Virus record (IMG/VR): IMGVR_UViG_3300009503_000030
Span: 1-64,000 of that record
Reading direction: 5' to 3' (one strand)
From: a virus
Length of the DNA: 64,000 nt
A program made the translations under genes and the position numbers. This document shows, one piece after another, positions 39,017-47,004 of the stretch (the stretch's first letter is position 1; each line of letters opens with the position of its first letter). Below the pieces are notes generated by a model. That model was not told where the DNA came from. It searched no databases and saw only the letters and a list, made by a program, of their open reading frames with translations.

Positions 39017-39940
39017 TCATGGCTTTGACGGGACGAGGAGTCCCGAGACTACCATCCACTTGCCATCGGCGGTCTTGAGGCCGGTCGAGAGGTTGTAATC
39101 GCACTTGTACACCTCGACAAGCCGGCCCTTGACGCGCTGGGCGGCTGCATTGTACACGCGATACTCCTCGCCGTAGATGCCGCCGCCATCGTCCGTCAGG
39201 AACCAGTTGGTCTGCTCGTAGGTGCCGACGGCAGGCAAACCGCACATCTTGTTGAGCGTTGCGTTATCCGATGCGAGACACCCACCGTTCGCGTTGCCGG
39301 CGTTGTAGTACGCCCAGTTGTTGCTGGTGGACGAGGCGGATGGCGCCCCGACGAGAACCACTGTCGGGCGGGCGACGGCGCTGTTCGCGGGGTGGATGGT
39401 GCCAGCGTACACGCCGGAGTCCCACGTGCCATCCTTCAAGTTGTCGCCGATCCAGATGAAGGCGACGTCGAGGACCGCGCCTGTCGTTGCGGAGAGTCGC
39501 TCGACGACCGCCATCTCCATGTTGAACGGTCCCATGTTGGCTGCCGCCGCGCGATCCACCTTGACCGGTCCGCCGAAGAGGTCGTAGAGGCGGAGGCCCG
39601 TGAACTTCCCTTGCGCGGAGCTCCAGGACCCGTCCCACGAGAAATCCACGTAGAGCCCGTTGTAGGAGCCGGTCATCCCCGGCGTGAGGTTTCCGGCTGT
39701 GGAGCGGCCTCCGATGAACAGTTGCCAGCGAGACCCGCCTACCGTGTACGCGGATTGCAGGACGAGGTAGGCGCCGTCCCCGACGTTGGCCTCGGAATCC
39801 CATGACCCTCCGGCGGCTGATGAGTCCACGATGGTGATGTGCGCAGGATTCAACCCGAGGATGAAGTTGCGGATGTGGTAGAGCGCGCGCTGTGAGTTGA
39901 TCGCCGTGGTCTGTACGCGGCCCGACGCTTGGATTGCCAT
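39017..39940 (-). CDS. Putative tail fiber/receptor-contact protein, 307 aa
   Basis: Gly/Ser/Asn-rich and beta-prone: GSWDSEANVGDGAYLVLQSA, GSYNGLYVDFSWDGSWSSAQ, NNWAYYNAGNANGGCLASDN. Typical of exposed fiber or adhesin-like tail tips. No enzyme motif seen. ATG 39940 is preceded by GGAGGCTTAG. Confidence 0.55.
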   Translation of the reverse strand: MAIQASGRVQTTAINSQRALYHIRNFILGLNPAHITIVDSSAAGGSWDSEANVGDGAYLVLQSAYTVGGSRWQLFIGGRSTAGNLTPGMTGSYNGLYVDFSWDGSWSSAQGKFTGLRLYDLFGGPVKVDRAAAANMGPFNMEMAVVERLSATTGAVLDVAFIWIGDNLKDGTWDSGVYAGTIHPANSAVARPTVVLVGAPSASSTSNNWAYYNAGNANGGCLASDNATLNKMCGLPAVGTYEQTNWFLTDDGGGIYGEEYRVYNAAAQRVKGRLVEVYKCDYNLSTGLKTADGKWMVVSGLLVPSKP

Positions 39941-39949
39941 CTAAGCCTC

Positions 39950-40033
39950 CTACTCCTCCAGGTGACCAGGCGCGACGAGTCCGGCGGGTCCGCCGAAGTA
40001 GTCGCCAATACCTGTTGCGAGATCAGCCGTCAT
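39950..40033 (-). CDS. Tiny ORF, 27 aa, duplicate of a tail-protein N terminus
   Basis: Encodes MTADLATGIGDYFGGPAG plus nine more residues, starting in an ATGA overlap with the 40030 gene stop. It closely resembles the first 18 residues of the 527-aa protein at 37432. Could be a remnant of a gene broken by insertion of the 39017 gene, or a short functional peptide. Confidence 0.55.
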   Translation of the reverse strand: MTADLATGIGDYFGGPAGLVAPGHLEE

Positions 40034-40491
40034 TTCCACGACCTCGTTCCGTATCGTAGCAGATCATCTGGCGCCCGTGGACCGGTCGTGTAGGGTGGAG
40101 TCGGGAACAGTGCCCGCAGGTCATCCGCCTGTATGGAGCCTGCCGGCGGCAGCACGCGGAACACGGGGCTTTCGAGCACCAGCCCCGCATCAGCACCATC
40201 CAAGAAGACGCGGAGTCCGTAGGCGGCCATTGGGATGAGCGGCGGCAGATATCCTATGACGAGTCGCAGGTCCTCTGGCGCCTCGCTTGGAAGTCCGAGC
40301 CCATAGATCGGCAGGTCGAGATCGGAGAGGTAGCCGCGACAATACGCCACCGGTTCCCATGTGCCCGCGTCTGCCAGGCGCTCGACGCGGATGCGGACGG
40401 ACTTGGCGGTGAGCACGGAATCCGAGAGGACGCCGAACTGGGTTCCGCCAAGCGCATCTACGGTCTCGCGCCCGAGGTACTCGAAGGTCAT
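40030..40491 (-). CDS. Tail-region hypothetical protein, 153 aa
   Basis: MTFEYLGRETVDALGGTQFG at the start, then beta-rich segments. Not recognised. Coupled by ATGA to the upstream 375-aa gene; likely baseplate or fiber accessory. Confidence 0.55.
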   Translation of the reverse strand: MTFEYLGRETVDALGGTQFGVLSDSVLTAKSVRIRVERLADAGTWEPVAYCRGYLSDLDLPIYGLGLPSEAPEDLRLVIGYLPPLIPMAAYGLRVFLDGADAGLVLESPVFRVLPPAGSIQADDLRALFPTPPYTTGPRAPDDLLRYGTRSWK

Positions 40492-41615
40492 GTCGCGCTC
40501 CCGAACGCCAGGAAGTCAACGGTCCATGCTCCGCCGAGCGACGGGATCAGTGCCCAGGCGGTGCCGTTCCAATAGTACACCCCGACCGATACCACTGTTG
40601 CGGACTGGCGCCAGAGTCGTAGGTAGATAGGCCCATCAGGATGTGGGTCGCTGTTGTTCTGCGCAACGAGTTGTGCGCTGAACCAGCGGGCGTCGGTGGT
40701 CAGCGTGATCTGCCACCACGAGTCATCCGTCTTGGTGACCGCATCGATCCCCATGCCCTCGGTGTAGTAGGGAGGGGTTTGCGTGAGGCGGCAGGCTGCT
40801 TTCAGGGACCGTGCGGCAACATCCTCTGCGAGGGACGCCAGGCTGGTTTGCGGTGCGATGAGCCAGTTGGCCGTGCCCGATGGCGCCAAGCCTGGTGCGG
40901 AGCCATCAATGATGCGCGCGATCTGGGAGACGAGTCCCCATAGGACCTGCGAGACCGAAGACGGGTAGCGTGCGGGCGGAGTGTCCTGCTCCTCGTAGAA
41001 CGGGGGGAGGACGGAGAAGAGCTCGTAGGTGCCGGCGGGTTGACCGTCGGTCCACAGGAGCCACCGGTATCCGGCGGCTTCGAGCGCCACGATTGCATCA
41101 GCCCACCATCCGCCGATGGGCACCACGTTTACGACGGTTGCCAGCAGACCCGTCAGGCGATTGCGAGTCGCGATGGAGGTCTGCGTGAAGACGCCGGTAT
41201 CCGGATCGCCAATCATCCGGCTGGCGGTGGCCGTGTCCGCCCACTGCGGCTTGAGGAGGACCAGTCGGTTCTGGCCCGACACCCAGCCGTTTCCGATCAC
41301 AAGGGTCCCCGTCCAGTCCTCGACCTGTCCTGGGGTTCCGTCGGACGCGAACGCGAAGCGCCAGGTGCCGGAGAGGGTGACATCTCCGGTCACGGTGTTG
41401 ACGGAGACGGTGCCAGGTTGCAGGACGCATCCACGGGCGAAGGTGAGCGGGAGCCATGCGGCGGCAGGTATGGTGCCGATCTGGCGGCCCTTGCGGATCG
41501 CATCGAGTAGCGCCTGGATGTACCGGCTCCCAGCGGCGGAGCACAGGGATTCCATCGCCGCGACATCCACCTTCTCCAGGCGTTCCCAGTCGTTGAAGAG
41601 CACGGTCTCGCGCAT
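40488..41615 (-). CDS. Tail-region structural protein, 375 aa
   Basis: Contains FNDWERLEKVDVAAMESLCS, RNRLTGLLATVVNVVPIGGW and a C-terminal beta-rich domain with WWQITLTTDARWFSAQLVAQ and IYLRLWRQSATVVSVGVYYW, the latter like fiber tip domains. The first half resembles putative baseplate gpI-type proteins only loosely. Position right behind the J-like gene supports a distal baseplate or fiber role. Confidence 0.5.
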   Translation of the reverse strand: MRETVLFNDWERLEKVDVAAMESLCSAAGSRYIQALLDAIRKGRQIGTIPAAAWLPLTFARGCVLQPGTVSVNTVTGDVTLSGTWRFAFASDGTPGQVEDWTGTLVIGNGWVSGQNRLVLLKPQWADTATASRMIGDPDTGVFTQTSIATRNRLTGLLATVVNVVPIGGWWADAIVALEAAGYRWLLWTDGQPAGTYELFSVLPPFYEEQDTPPARYPSSVSQVLWGLVSQIARIIDGSAPGLAPSGTANWLIAPQTSLASLAEDVAARSLKAACRLTQTPPYYTEGMGIDAVTKTDDSWWQITLTTDARWFSAQLVAQNNSDPHPDGPIYLRLWRQSATVVSVGVYYWNGTAWALIPSLGGAWTVDFLAFGSAT

Positions 41616-41618
41616 GGA

Positions 41619-42800
41619 CTACTCCTTCGGAGCGAAGCCGATGATCGTCAGGCTTGCGGTCAATGTGGCGGAGCTGCCTGTCGTGGATGAGACGGATGCG
41701 GCAAGCGTCGTACTGGTATCGCTGGCCCGCAGAATCGTGACCTCTGTGTATCCTTCCGATGGCAGGCCGTGTGCGTAAAGCACGGGATTGCCGCCGCCGG
41801 TTGGTGAGAGCGCGTAGTCCCAGTCCCCAGCATTCCCCCCCCAGTAGAAGGTGGCGATCAGCAGATACGATCTCCCAGCAGGTAGCGTGAACTCTGAGAC
41901 GAAGGCATTCGTCCCGATGCCCTGGAGGTCAAAACCACCATCGTAGGAGAAGGGGAAGGTGCCGTTGCCGGAAAGCGCTGTCGCGCCAAGCGTCTTGAAC
42001 CGACCCCAGCGCGGCGCGATCTTCGCGGTGATCGCGGCAACCGATGCCTCCAGGGCGCTGATACGCGAGTCCAGCGAGACGATGGAACCTGCTGGGGGAT
42101 ACCTCCACCACTCCTCGCCTCGTGTGGCACCAAGAGAGAGGGCCAGTGCATTGACGGCAAGGGCGAGGGACGGCGCCGCGTCGCCATCGGCGTTGTATGG
42201 TGGTAGAGCAGAGATCACGTCGATCCCCGCGTCTCCCAGGTAGAATGCCTTCTGCCAGCCGTCTTCGATGAGCCCGCGCCAGTCGCCGGTCGTGACCTGC
42301 AAGGCGCGTTTCTGCATGACCTGGACCTGTGCGGAATATCGGGTCCCTGTCCCAGGGTCCAGAAAGACGCGGGTCTGCGTATCGCCGGACGGCGCATACG
42401 AGGGGGCCAGACGCACGAGTACGTAGGTGGGGTCTGCAAGGGAACGCGAGGTGATGGTCACGTCATCTGCGAGACGGACGATGGTGCCATCGTGCGTCGT
42501 ATCGGCGGGGTTGGACAGCGCAAACACCCAACCCGCCTTGAGCCAGAGGGTGCCGGTTCCGGAGCCTGGGTCCCGTGTCCAGAGGATGTCGTTCTTGCCA
42601 ATCGGGTCTGGGCGGTCGAGGACCGCGCCAAGAGGAAAATCAAGTCCTCCGAACGCTGGGTAGGATGTGTGTCCGCGGAACGTCGAGCGGAACATCGCGC
42701 GGGCGAGGAGCGAACCGTACCTCTGGCACGCATCCTGATCTGCGATCAGGTCCTCGACGGCCACGATCATGTACGGTTCGAATCGGGTTCCTTCTCTCAT
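41619..42800 (-). CDS. Tail-fiber-like protein, 393 aa
   Basis: FEPYMIVAVEDLIADQDACQ at the start; helical middle (SLDSRISALEASVAAITAKI) as a trimeric coiled-coil candidate; C-terminal beta domain with RSYLLIATFYWGGNAGDWDY and SLTIIGFAPKE. Pattern of a short fiber or spike-anchoring protein. Starts by ATGA-type overlap with the J-like gene. Confidence 0.55.
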   Translation of the reverse strand: MREGTRFEPYMIVAVEDLIADQDACQRYGSLLARAMFRSTFRGHTSYPAFGGLDFPLGAVLDRPDPIGKNDILWTRDPGSGTGTLWLKAGWVFALSNPADTTHDGTIVRLADDVTITSRSLADPTYVLVRLAPSYAPSGDTQTRVFLDPGTGTRYSAQVQVMQKRALQVTTGDWRGLIEDGWQKAFYLGDAGIDVISALPPYNADGDAAPSLALAVNALALSLGATRGEEWWRYPPAGSIVSLDSRISALEASVAAITAKIAPRWGRFKTLGATALSGNGTFPFSYDGGFDLQGIGTNAFVSEFTLPAGRSYLLIATFYWGGNAGDWDYALSPTGGGNPVLYAHGLPSEGYTEVTILRASDTSTTLAASVSSTTGSSATLTASLTIIGFAPKE

Positions 42801-44143
42801 CGGACGAACTCCAGCGAGACGTTGTTCTCGTCGGTCCGGATGATCTCGTGCGGGGCGGCGATGACCGGTGCCTCCGCGCCGTTCAGCAGGACCGTGCAGT
42901 CCACGGTGGCCGGTTCGGCGCGGACGGTGGCAACGATGGAAGACGGGTAGAGCGCCACGCCCATCGGCGTGCCATTGACCGTCTGTGCGATCCGACGCAC
43001 AAGGCGGCTTTCAAGGCGCGCGTCGCTGCTCCCCGTGACGCGGACCAAGGCGCTGATCGCAACGGTGATGCGGGTGGCGGGACGAACCGCGATGACCGAG
43101 CCGGCAGGAACCACGCCCAGGTCCGTGGTGACGCCGTCAATCGCATCCTGGACCGCCGCAACCAGGCCCGTGTAGTACTCGTATGGCACAGGAACAGTGA
43201 CCCGCCAGTATTGCGGCGGCGGGTCCGCGAGTCGCAGGACCCCCCACGGATGCACGAGGTAGCAGGGGATGACCTGTGTCTCTGGTACGCTCCCTGGACT
43301 TGTGGCAAGGAGATAGGTGATCGCGCTCTGCGGAGTGATCGCGCGGTGCGGCAGTTGCAACTCGCGCTCGTTGCCAAGCGCCGACTCCACGAGCACCTGC
43401 AAGGCTTCGACGGACGCGCGCTGGTCCAGGAGCCCCGCGGCGTCCGACACATAGAGGATGGCCGCCTGGTCATCATAGACCGCGTAGGCGACGCGCTGGC
43501 CCTCGTACTCGGTCGAGTAGGCGACAGCCTTGAGACCGGTTGGTGTCGCGGAGCGGAACCCAGAGCGCCAGGCGCGGATACGGGCACGGACCTGTTCGGC
43601 GGTCTCCGCAACGTCCCCACCGAGAGCGTCGGCGGTCTGAACGAAGCCCGTGACCCCCGCCGGCGGCGCAACAACCTTCCAGGTGCCGGCCTGCGAGACA
43701 GCCAGGTTCCCGTCGGGTCCGAGGATGGTGCAGCGGAAGGGCACATCCGAGGACTCCGTGTCTGTGGGTGCGAAGTAGGCAGAGGCCAGCGTCTCGTAGA
43801 TCATGCCGCCCTCCGCCTGGACCTTCTGCCCAGCCTCGACTATGAGCGCCTCACCTGGGATATCCCGCAGGAAGTGTCCCTGGCCGACTGCGGCGACCGG
43901 ACCCTTGCGGCCAGTTCCCGTGTACTCCCGTGCGAGGACCGACAGCCCCTCGATGTCCGCTGTCTCGACGAGGCGCGCATCGCGCAATGCCCAGACCTGG
44001 CGTTCAAGGGCCGCGAGTTCGTGGCCGATGGCAAGCGCCAGTTGGTCCAGTACTCCCCCAGGCCGGACCCCGACTGGCGGATTCGGTTGGGAGAGAAGCA
44101 TCCTGTTGAGGATGAGGCCGGCGATGTCGCGGTAGTCTCGCAT
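42797..44143 (-). CDS. Baseplate J-like protein
   Basis: 448 aa. LDQLALAIGHELAALERQVW and ADIEGLSVLAREYTGTGRKG at the N terminus, DVAETAEQVRARIRAWRSGF and PTGLKAVAYSTEYEGQRVAY in the middle match the gpJ/gp47/XkdT pattern. C-terminal part has PAGSVIAVRPATRITVAISA repeats. This family forms the baseplate wedges of contractile tails. Neighbours gp25-like and spike genes agree. Confidence 0.85.
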   Translation of the reverse strand: MRDYRDIAGLILNRMLLSQPNPPVGVRPGGVLDQLALAIGHELAALERQVWALRDARLVETADIEGLSVLAREYTGTGRKGPVAAVGQGHFLRDIPGEALIVEAGQKVQAEGGMIYETLASAYFAPTDTESSDVPFRCTILGPDGNLAVSQAGTWKVVAPPAGVTGFVQTADALGGDVAETAEQVRARIRAWRSGFRSATPTGLKAVAYSTEYEGQRVAYAVYDDQAAILYVSDAAGLLDQRASVEALQVLVESALGNERELQLPHRAITPQSAITYLLATSPGSVPETQVIPCYLVHPWGVLRLADPPPQYWRVTVPVPYEYYTGLVAAVQDAIDGVTTDLGVVPAGSVIAVRPATRITVAISALVRVTGSSDARLESRLVRRIAQTVNGTPMGVALYPSSIVATVRAEPATVDCTVLLNGAEAPVIAAPHEIIRTDENNVSLEFVR

Positions 44144-44152
44144 TTCGGTGCC

Positions 44153-45778
44153 CTACACGCCCCAAGATACTCTCAGGGCCTCCCCATGCGAATCTACGCC
44201 GATATCGAGGACGAGTCCATTGCCACCATCCGACAGGGCCAGTGAGCGGATGGCGGTGACGCGGTCGTCTGCGAGCACGGTTTCGCGTGCGGAGATCGCG
44301 AGGTCCGCGGCGCGATCAGCGGTCAGCGCGCTCCCTGGTTGCACGGACAGACCAAGCCGTGGGTAGAACGGGTTGGTGCCACGTTGGGTGGAAAGCCGCA
44401 CGAGCAACGACTGGAGCAGTGCATCGCGCCCGTCAACCAACGCCAGGTCACCCGCCGCATCGAGGACAAGGTCGCCATCCGCGAGACGGAGGTCGCGTCC
44501 GTAGTCGCGGTTCTCAGGCGCCCTTTCTCCTTCCTCTGGGGACGGCGCTGTGATCACCTCCTCGGTCTGCCTCCCACGCTTTGGGATCACAAGGGTCATC
44601 CCTGGGATGAGCCCGTAGGTGCGGAGCGCTTCGTTCGCATCGAGGATGTCTGTCTCCCCGTCCGTGGACCCGTAGTACCTCAGGCTGATGTGCGCAAGGC
44701 TCTCGCCGGAAGCAACGCGGTGGATTTCGTATGGGCGGACCGTGCGGATCGCGGCATCCCACATTGTGCCTGCCATATTCGGGGCCACGTCAAGAAGGTT
44801 CAGAACGTCTACAAAGGCAAGCCTCTGTGGGTCTGTGGCCGACAGTGGGCGTGGGATGGACTCTGGCGACCGCGGACCGTAGTGCAGGTCCGCGAAACCG
44901 AACGCGGAGCGCCACAGTCGGATGAGGCTGTAGGCGATGGAAACGGACTGCGTCTGAATCTGGTAGACCGTGTCGAGGACGCGCTGGACCGTGCGTGCTG
45001 GGGCGTAGAGGAGCCCGATTCCCGTCTGCACGAGGTGCGCGATGTCCTGAACGGCACCCTGGATCGTGTAGATGGCCATCGTCGCGCGGTCCACGACGGC
45101 CTGGACCTTCCGCAGGGCTTCCTGAGCCTTTGCGATGGCATCACGCGCTGTATTGAGCGCATCTTGGGCGCGCTCATACCAGGCCCGCTCGCGCGCTTGC
45201 CTCTGCGGTGTGGTCTCTTGCGGGGTTTGGAGGTCGAACGCAACGACCCCGACAACCTGCAATGTGATCTGGTAGGAGATTCCCATCCGATTCGCGTTCT
45301 GGCGCGGCGTGATCCACGTCTGGGGGACGACCTCCCACGCGAGCCCCTCGGTGATCCCATAGAGGCGTAGGCGTTGCCCTGTTTTAGCCGCGTCCTGAAG
45401 CATCGTGAACACGTCTCGCAGATACTGGACGGTCGGATGCTCGATGACCCCGTTGCCGGAGGTGCCCTGCGTCACGAGGTTCGCGTATCCGACCTCCCCG
45501 ACGATCTGCACCTGCCCAATCCGGTAGCCGGCGGATTCGACGACGATCTGGGCCATTGTCGGGGTCACGGCGACCGCGGCCTGGAGTTGCCACTGGACGC
45601 CCGTGACCCAAGGGAGCACGGTGAACGCACGGACCGCCGTGGTGTCTGGCGCCATCAACGGCTGGTATCCTTGAAGGGATTTGCTTCCCGTGCGCATGGC
45701 GCGGGGAAAGGCATAACCCCCCTGTGTTGCCAGCACGTAGTGGATCGGGATCAGGTCTGTGGGTTGCGGATCGCTCAT
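44153..45778 (-). CDS. LysM-containing baseplate protein fused to a gp25/gpW-like domain
   Basis: 541 aa from ATG 45778 (ATGA); ATG 45784 also possible. N-terminal 190 residues resemble tail-terminal gp53-type hubs; residues 200-310 are helical (KAQEALRKVQAVVDRATMAI). Near residue 365, YEIHRVASGESLAHISLRYY is a LysM domain. The last 120 residues (YGRDLRLADGDLVLDAAGDL, LLVRLSTQRGTNPFYPRLGL) look like gp25-type wedge proteins. A LysM-gp25 fusion is uncommon and would join hub and wedge in one chain. Confidence 0.75.
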   Translation of the reverse strand: MSDPQPTDLIPIHYVLATQGGYAFPRAMRTGSKSLQGYQPLMAPDTTAVRAFTVLPWVTGVQWQLQAAVAVTPTMAQIVVESAGYRIGQVQIVGEVGYANLVTQGTSGNGVIEHPTVQYLRDVFTMLQDAAKTGQRLRLYGITEGLAWEVVPQTWITPRQNANRMGISYQITLQVVGVVAFDLQTPQETTPQRQARERAWYERAQDALNTARDAIAKAQEALRKVQAVVDRATMAIYTIQGAVQDIAHLVQTGIGLLYAPARTVQRVLDTVYQIQTQSVSIAYSLIRLWRSAFGFADLHYGPRSPESIPRPLSATDPQRLAFVDVLNLLDVAPNMAGTMWDAAIRTVRPYEIHRVASGESLAHISLRYYGSTDGETDILDANEALRTYGLIPGMTLVIPKRGRQTEEVITAPSPEEGERAPENRDYGRDLRLADGDLVLDAAGDLALVDGRDALLQSLLVRLSTQRGTNPFYPRLGLSVQPGSALTADRAADLAISARETVLADDRVTAIRSLALSDGGNGLVLDIGVDSHGEALRVSWGV

Positions 45779-45960
45779 GGCCATTTACACGGCCCGCCCC
45801 CCGTTCCTGGCGGCGCGATGGGCGGGTTCTGGTCAAGGGCCTTGAGGATCGCGGCGATCAGCGTGCGTATCCCATCGGCCCCCCCAACGTTGATGTCTTT
45901 CGCTTTCAACTCGTTGACCACCTGCGAGACGACCTGCTCGGTCTTCGATGCGAGCGCCAC
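45775..45960 (-). CDS. Small baseplate-region protein, 61 aa
   Basis: GTG 45960, preceded by AGGAGGTGGCC; the GTG two codons upstream is less well spaced. Helical SKTEQVVSQVVNELKAKDIN then Pro/Gly-rich C terminus. Not recognised. Confidence 0.5.
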   Translation of the reverse strand: MALASKTEQVVSQVVNELKAKDINVGGADGIRTLIAAILKALDQNPPIAPPGTGGGPCKWP

Positions 45961-45969
45961 GGCCACCTC

Positions 45970-47004
45970 CTACTTGGCGCGTACACGGTCCTGGGTGGCA
46001 CGATGCGTGCCGCCCGTGTACCAGCATGTTGCGTCCTCGGTCAGCACCTTCTTGCCGCCCTCTGCACCAAGGTCCACACGGTCGCATTGTACCACGACCT
46101 GCCCGTTCTCGATGGTGACCACGGTCTCCCCGACGATGATCTTGAGGGCGCCTTGTACCCGTACAACGCCCTGCGAGTCGCGCGCATCTATCAGGACACC
46201 GGACCGGTCCACGCGGACCCGCACGCCCTGAACCTCCAAGTAGTGCGTGTCCGGCTCCTGAGGTGCGGCACGCTCCGTGCCGCCCTCGGTATCGGTGCTT
46301 GCGCTGTCCTCGCGCTCGTATCCGTCCACGGGCGCCGTCGTCTCTGGCGGCGGTGGAAGGGTCGCTCCATACCCGTCCTTGACGCCTTGTGACCAGGCCC
46401 GCCCATACACGGTCAACGTCTGTGTCGTCCCATCCCAGCGCTGATCTTGGGCGAGGGAGCAGAGGTCCTCGAGGTCCCGTTCCGATGGTTCGGGTTCTCC
46501 CGCGAAACGCCGCGATACGCCGTCGGAGTAGCCAGACGTGTAGAAGGCCGTGTAGAGGTCGCGGTCAGCGTCCGCTGGCGGCTCCGGAACCTGTTCTGGG
46601 ACGGCATCGAGCGGCAAGGTCGGGGGCACGGATGTGACCTGGGGCACGCTCTCCTCTGGCTCCGGAATCGTGTCTCGCGGGGCCATTGGATGGCGCAACA
46701 CCTGGACGATGACATACTGCGCCGTGCGCTGGACTTCGGCAACGAGGACAAAGGCCCCGGACGCTCGGTACACGTCGGGATTCTCCCCCCGCTCCAGCGC
46801 CGCCATGATCGCCTTCCTCTCCGACTCCTGGCACTGAGCCAGGGCCATGAACCCCGACTGCCACGGGCCACCCCCACCGATATCGGGGACCAGAACCTTC
46901 CGGAGTATCTGGCGGTCAAGGGTCAGAACATCGGCGACTCGCCCAGAGTAGTCGGAGGCGGGGGCACGGTAGATGCGAAGCACGACACCAAGAACGAGGT
47001 TCAT
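45970..47004 (-). CDS. Baseplate spike-like protein
   Basis: 344 aa from ATG 47004, overlapping the upstream stop (ATGA). N-terminal 90 residues: VVLRIYRAPASDYSGRVADV. Middle low-complexity Pro/Glu. C-terminal 110 residues: HYLEVQGVRVRVDRSGVLID, GVVRVQGALKIIVGETVVTI and VQCDRVDLGAEGGKKVL form repeated short beta strands, as in phage spike (gpV/gp45) beta helices. Likely membrane-puncturing tip; assigned by pattern and place. Confidence 0.6.
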   Translation of the reverse strand: MNLVLGVVLRIYRAPASDYSGRVADVLTLDRQILRKVLVPDIGGGGPWQSGFMALAQCQESERKAIMAALERGENPDVYRASGAFVLVAEVQRTAQYVIVQVLRHPMAPRDTIPEPEESVPQVTSVPPTLPLDAVPEQVPEPPADADRDLYTAFYTSGYSDGVSRRFAGEPEPSERDLEDLCSLAQDQRWDGTTQTLTVYGRAWSQGVKDGYGATLPPPPETTAPVDGYEREDSASTDTEGGTERAAPQEPDTHYLEVQGVRVRVDRSGVLIDARDSQGVVRVQGALKIIVGETVVTIENGQVVVQCDRVDLGAEGGKKVLTEDATCWYTGGTHRATQDRVRAK

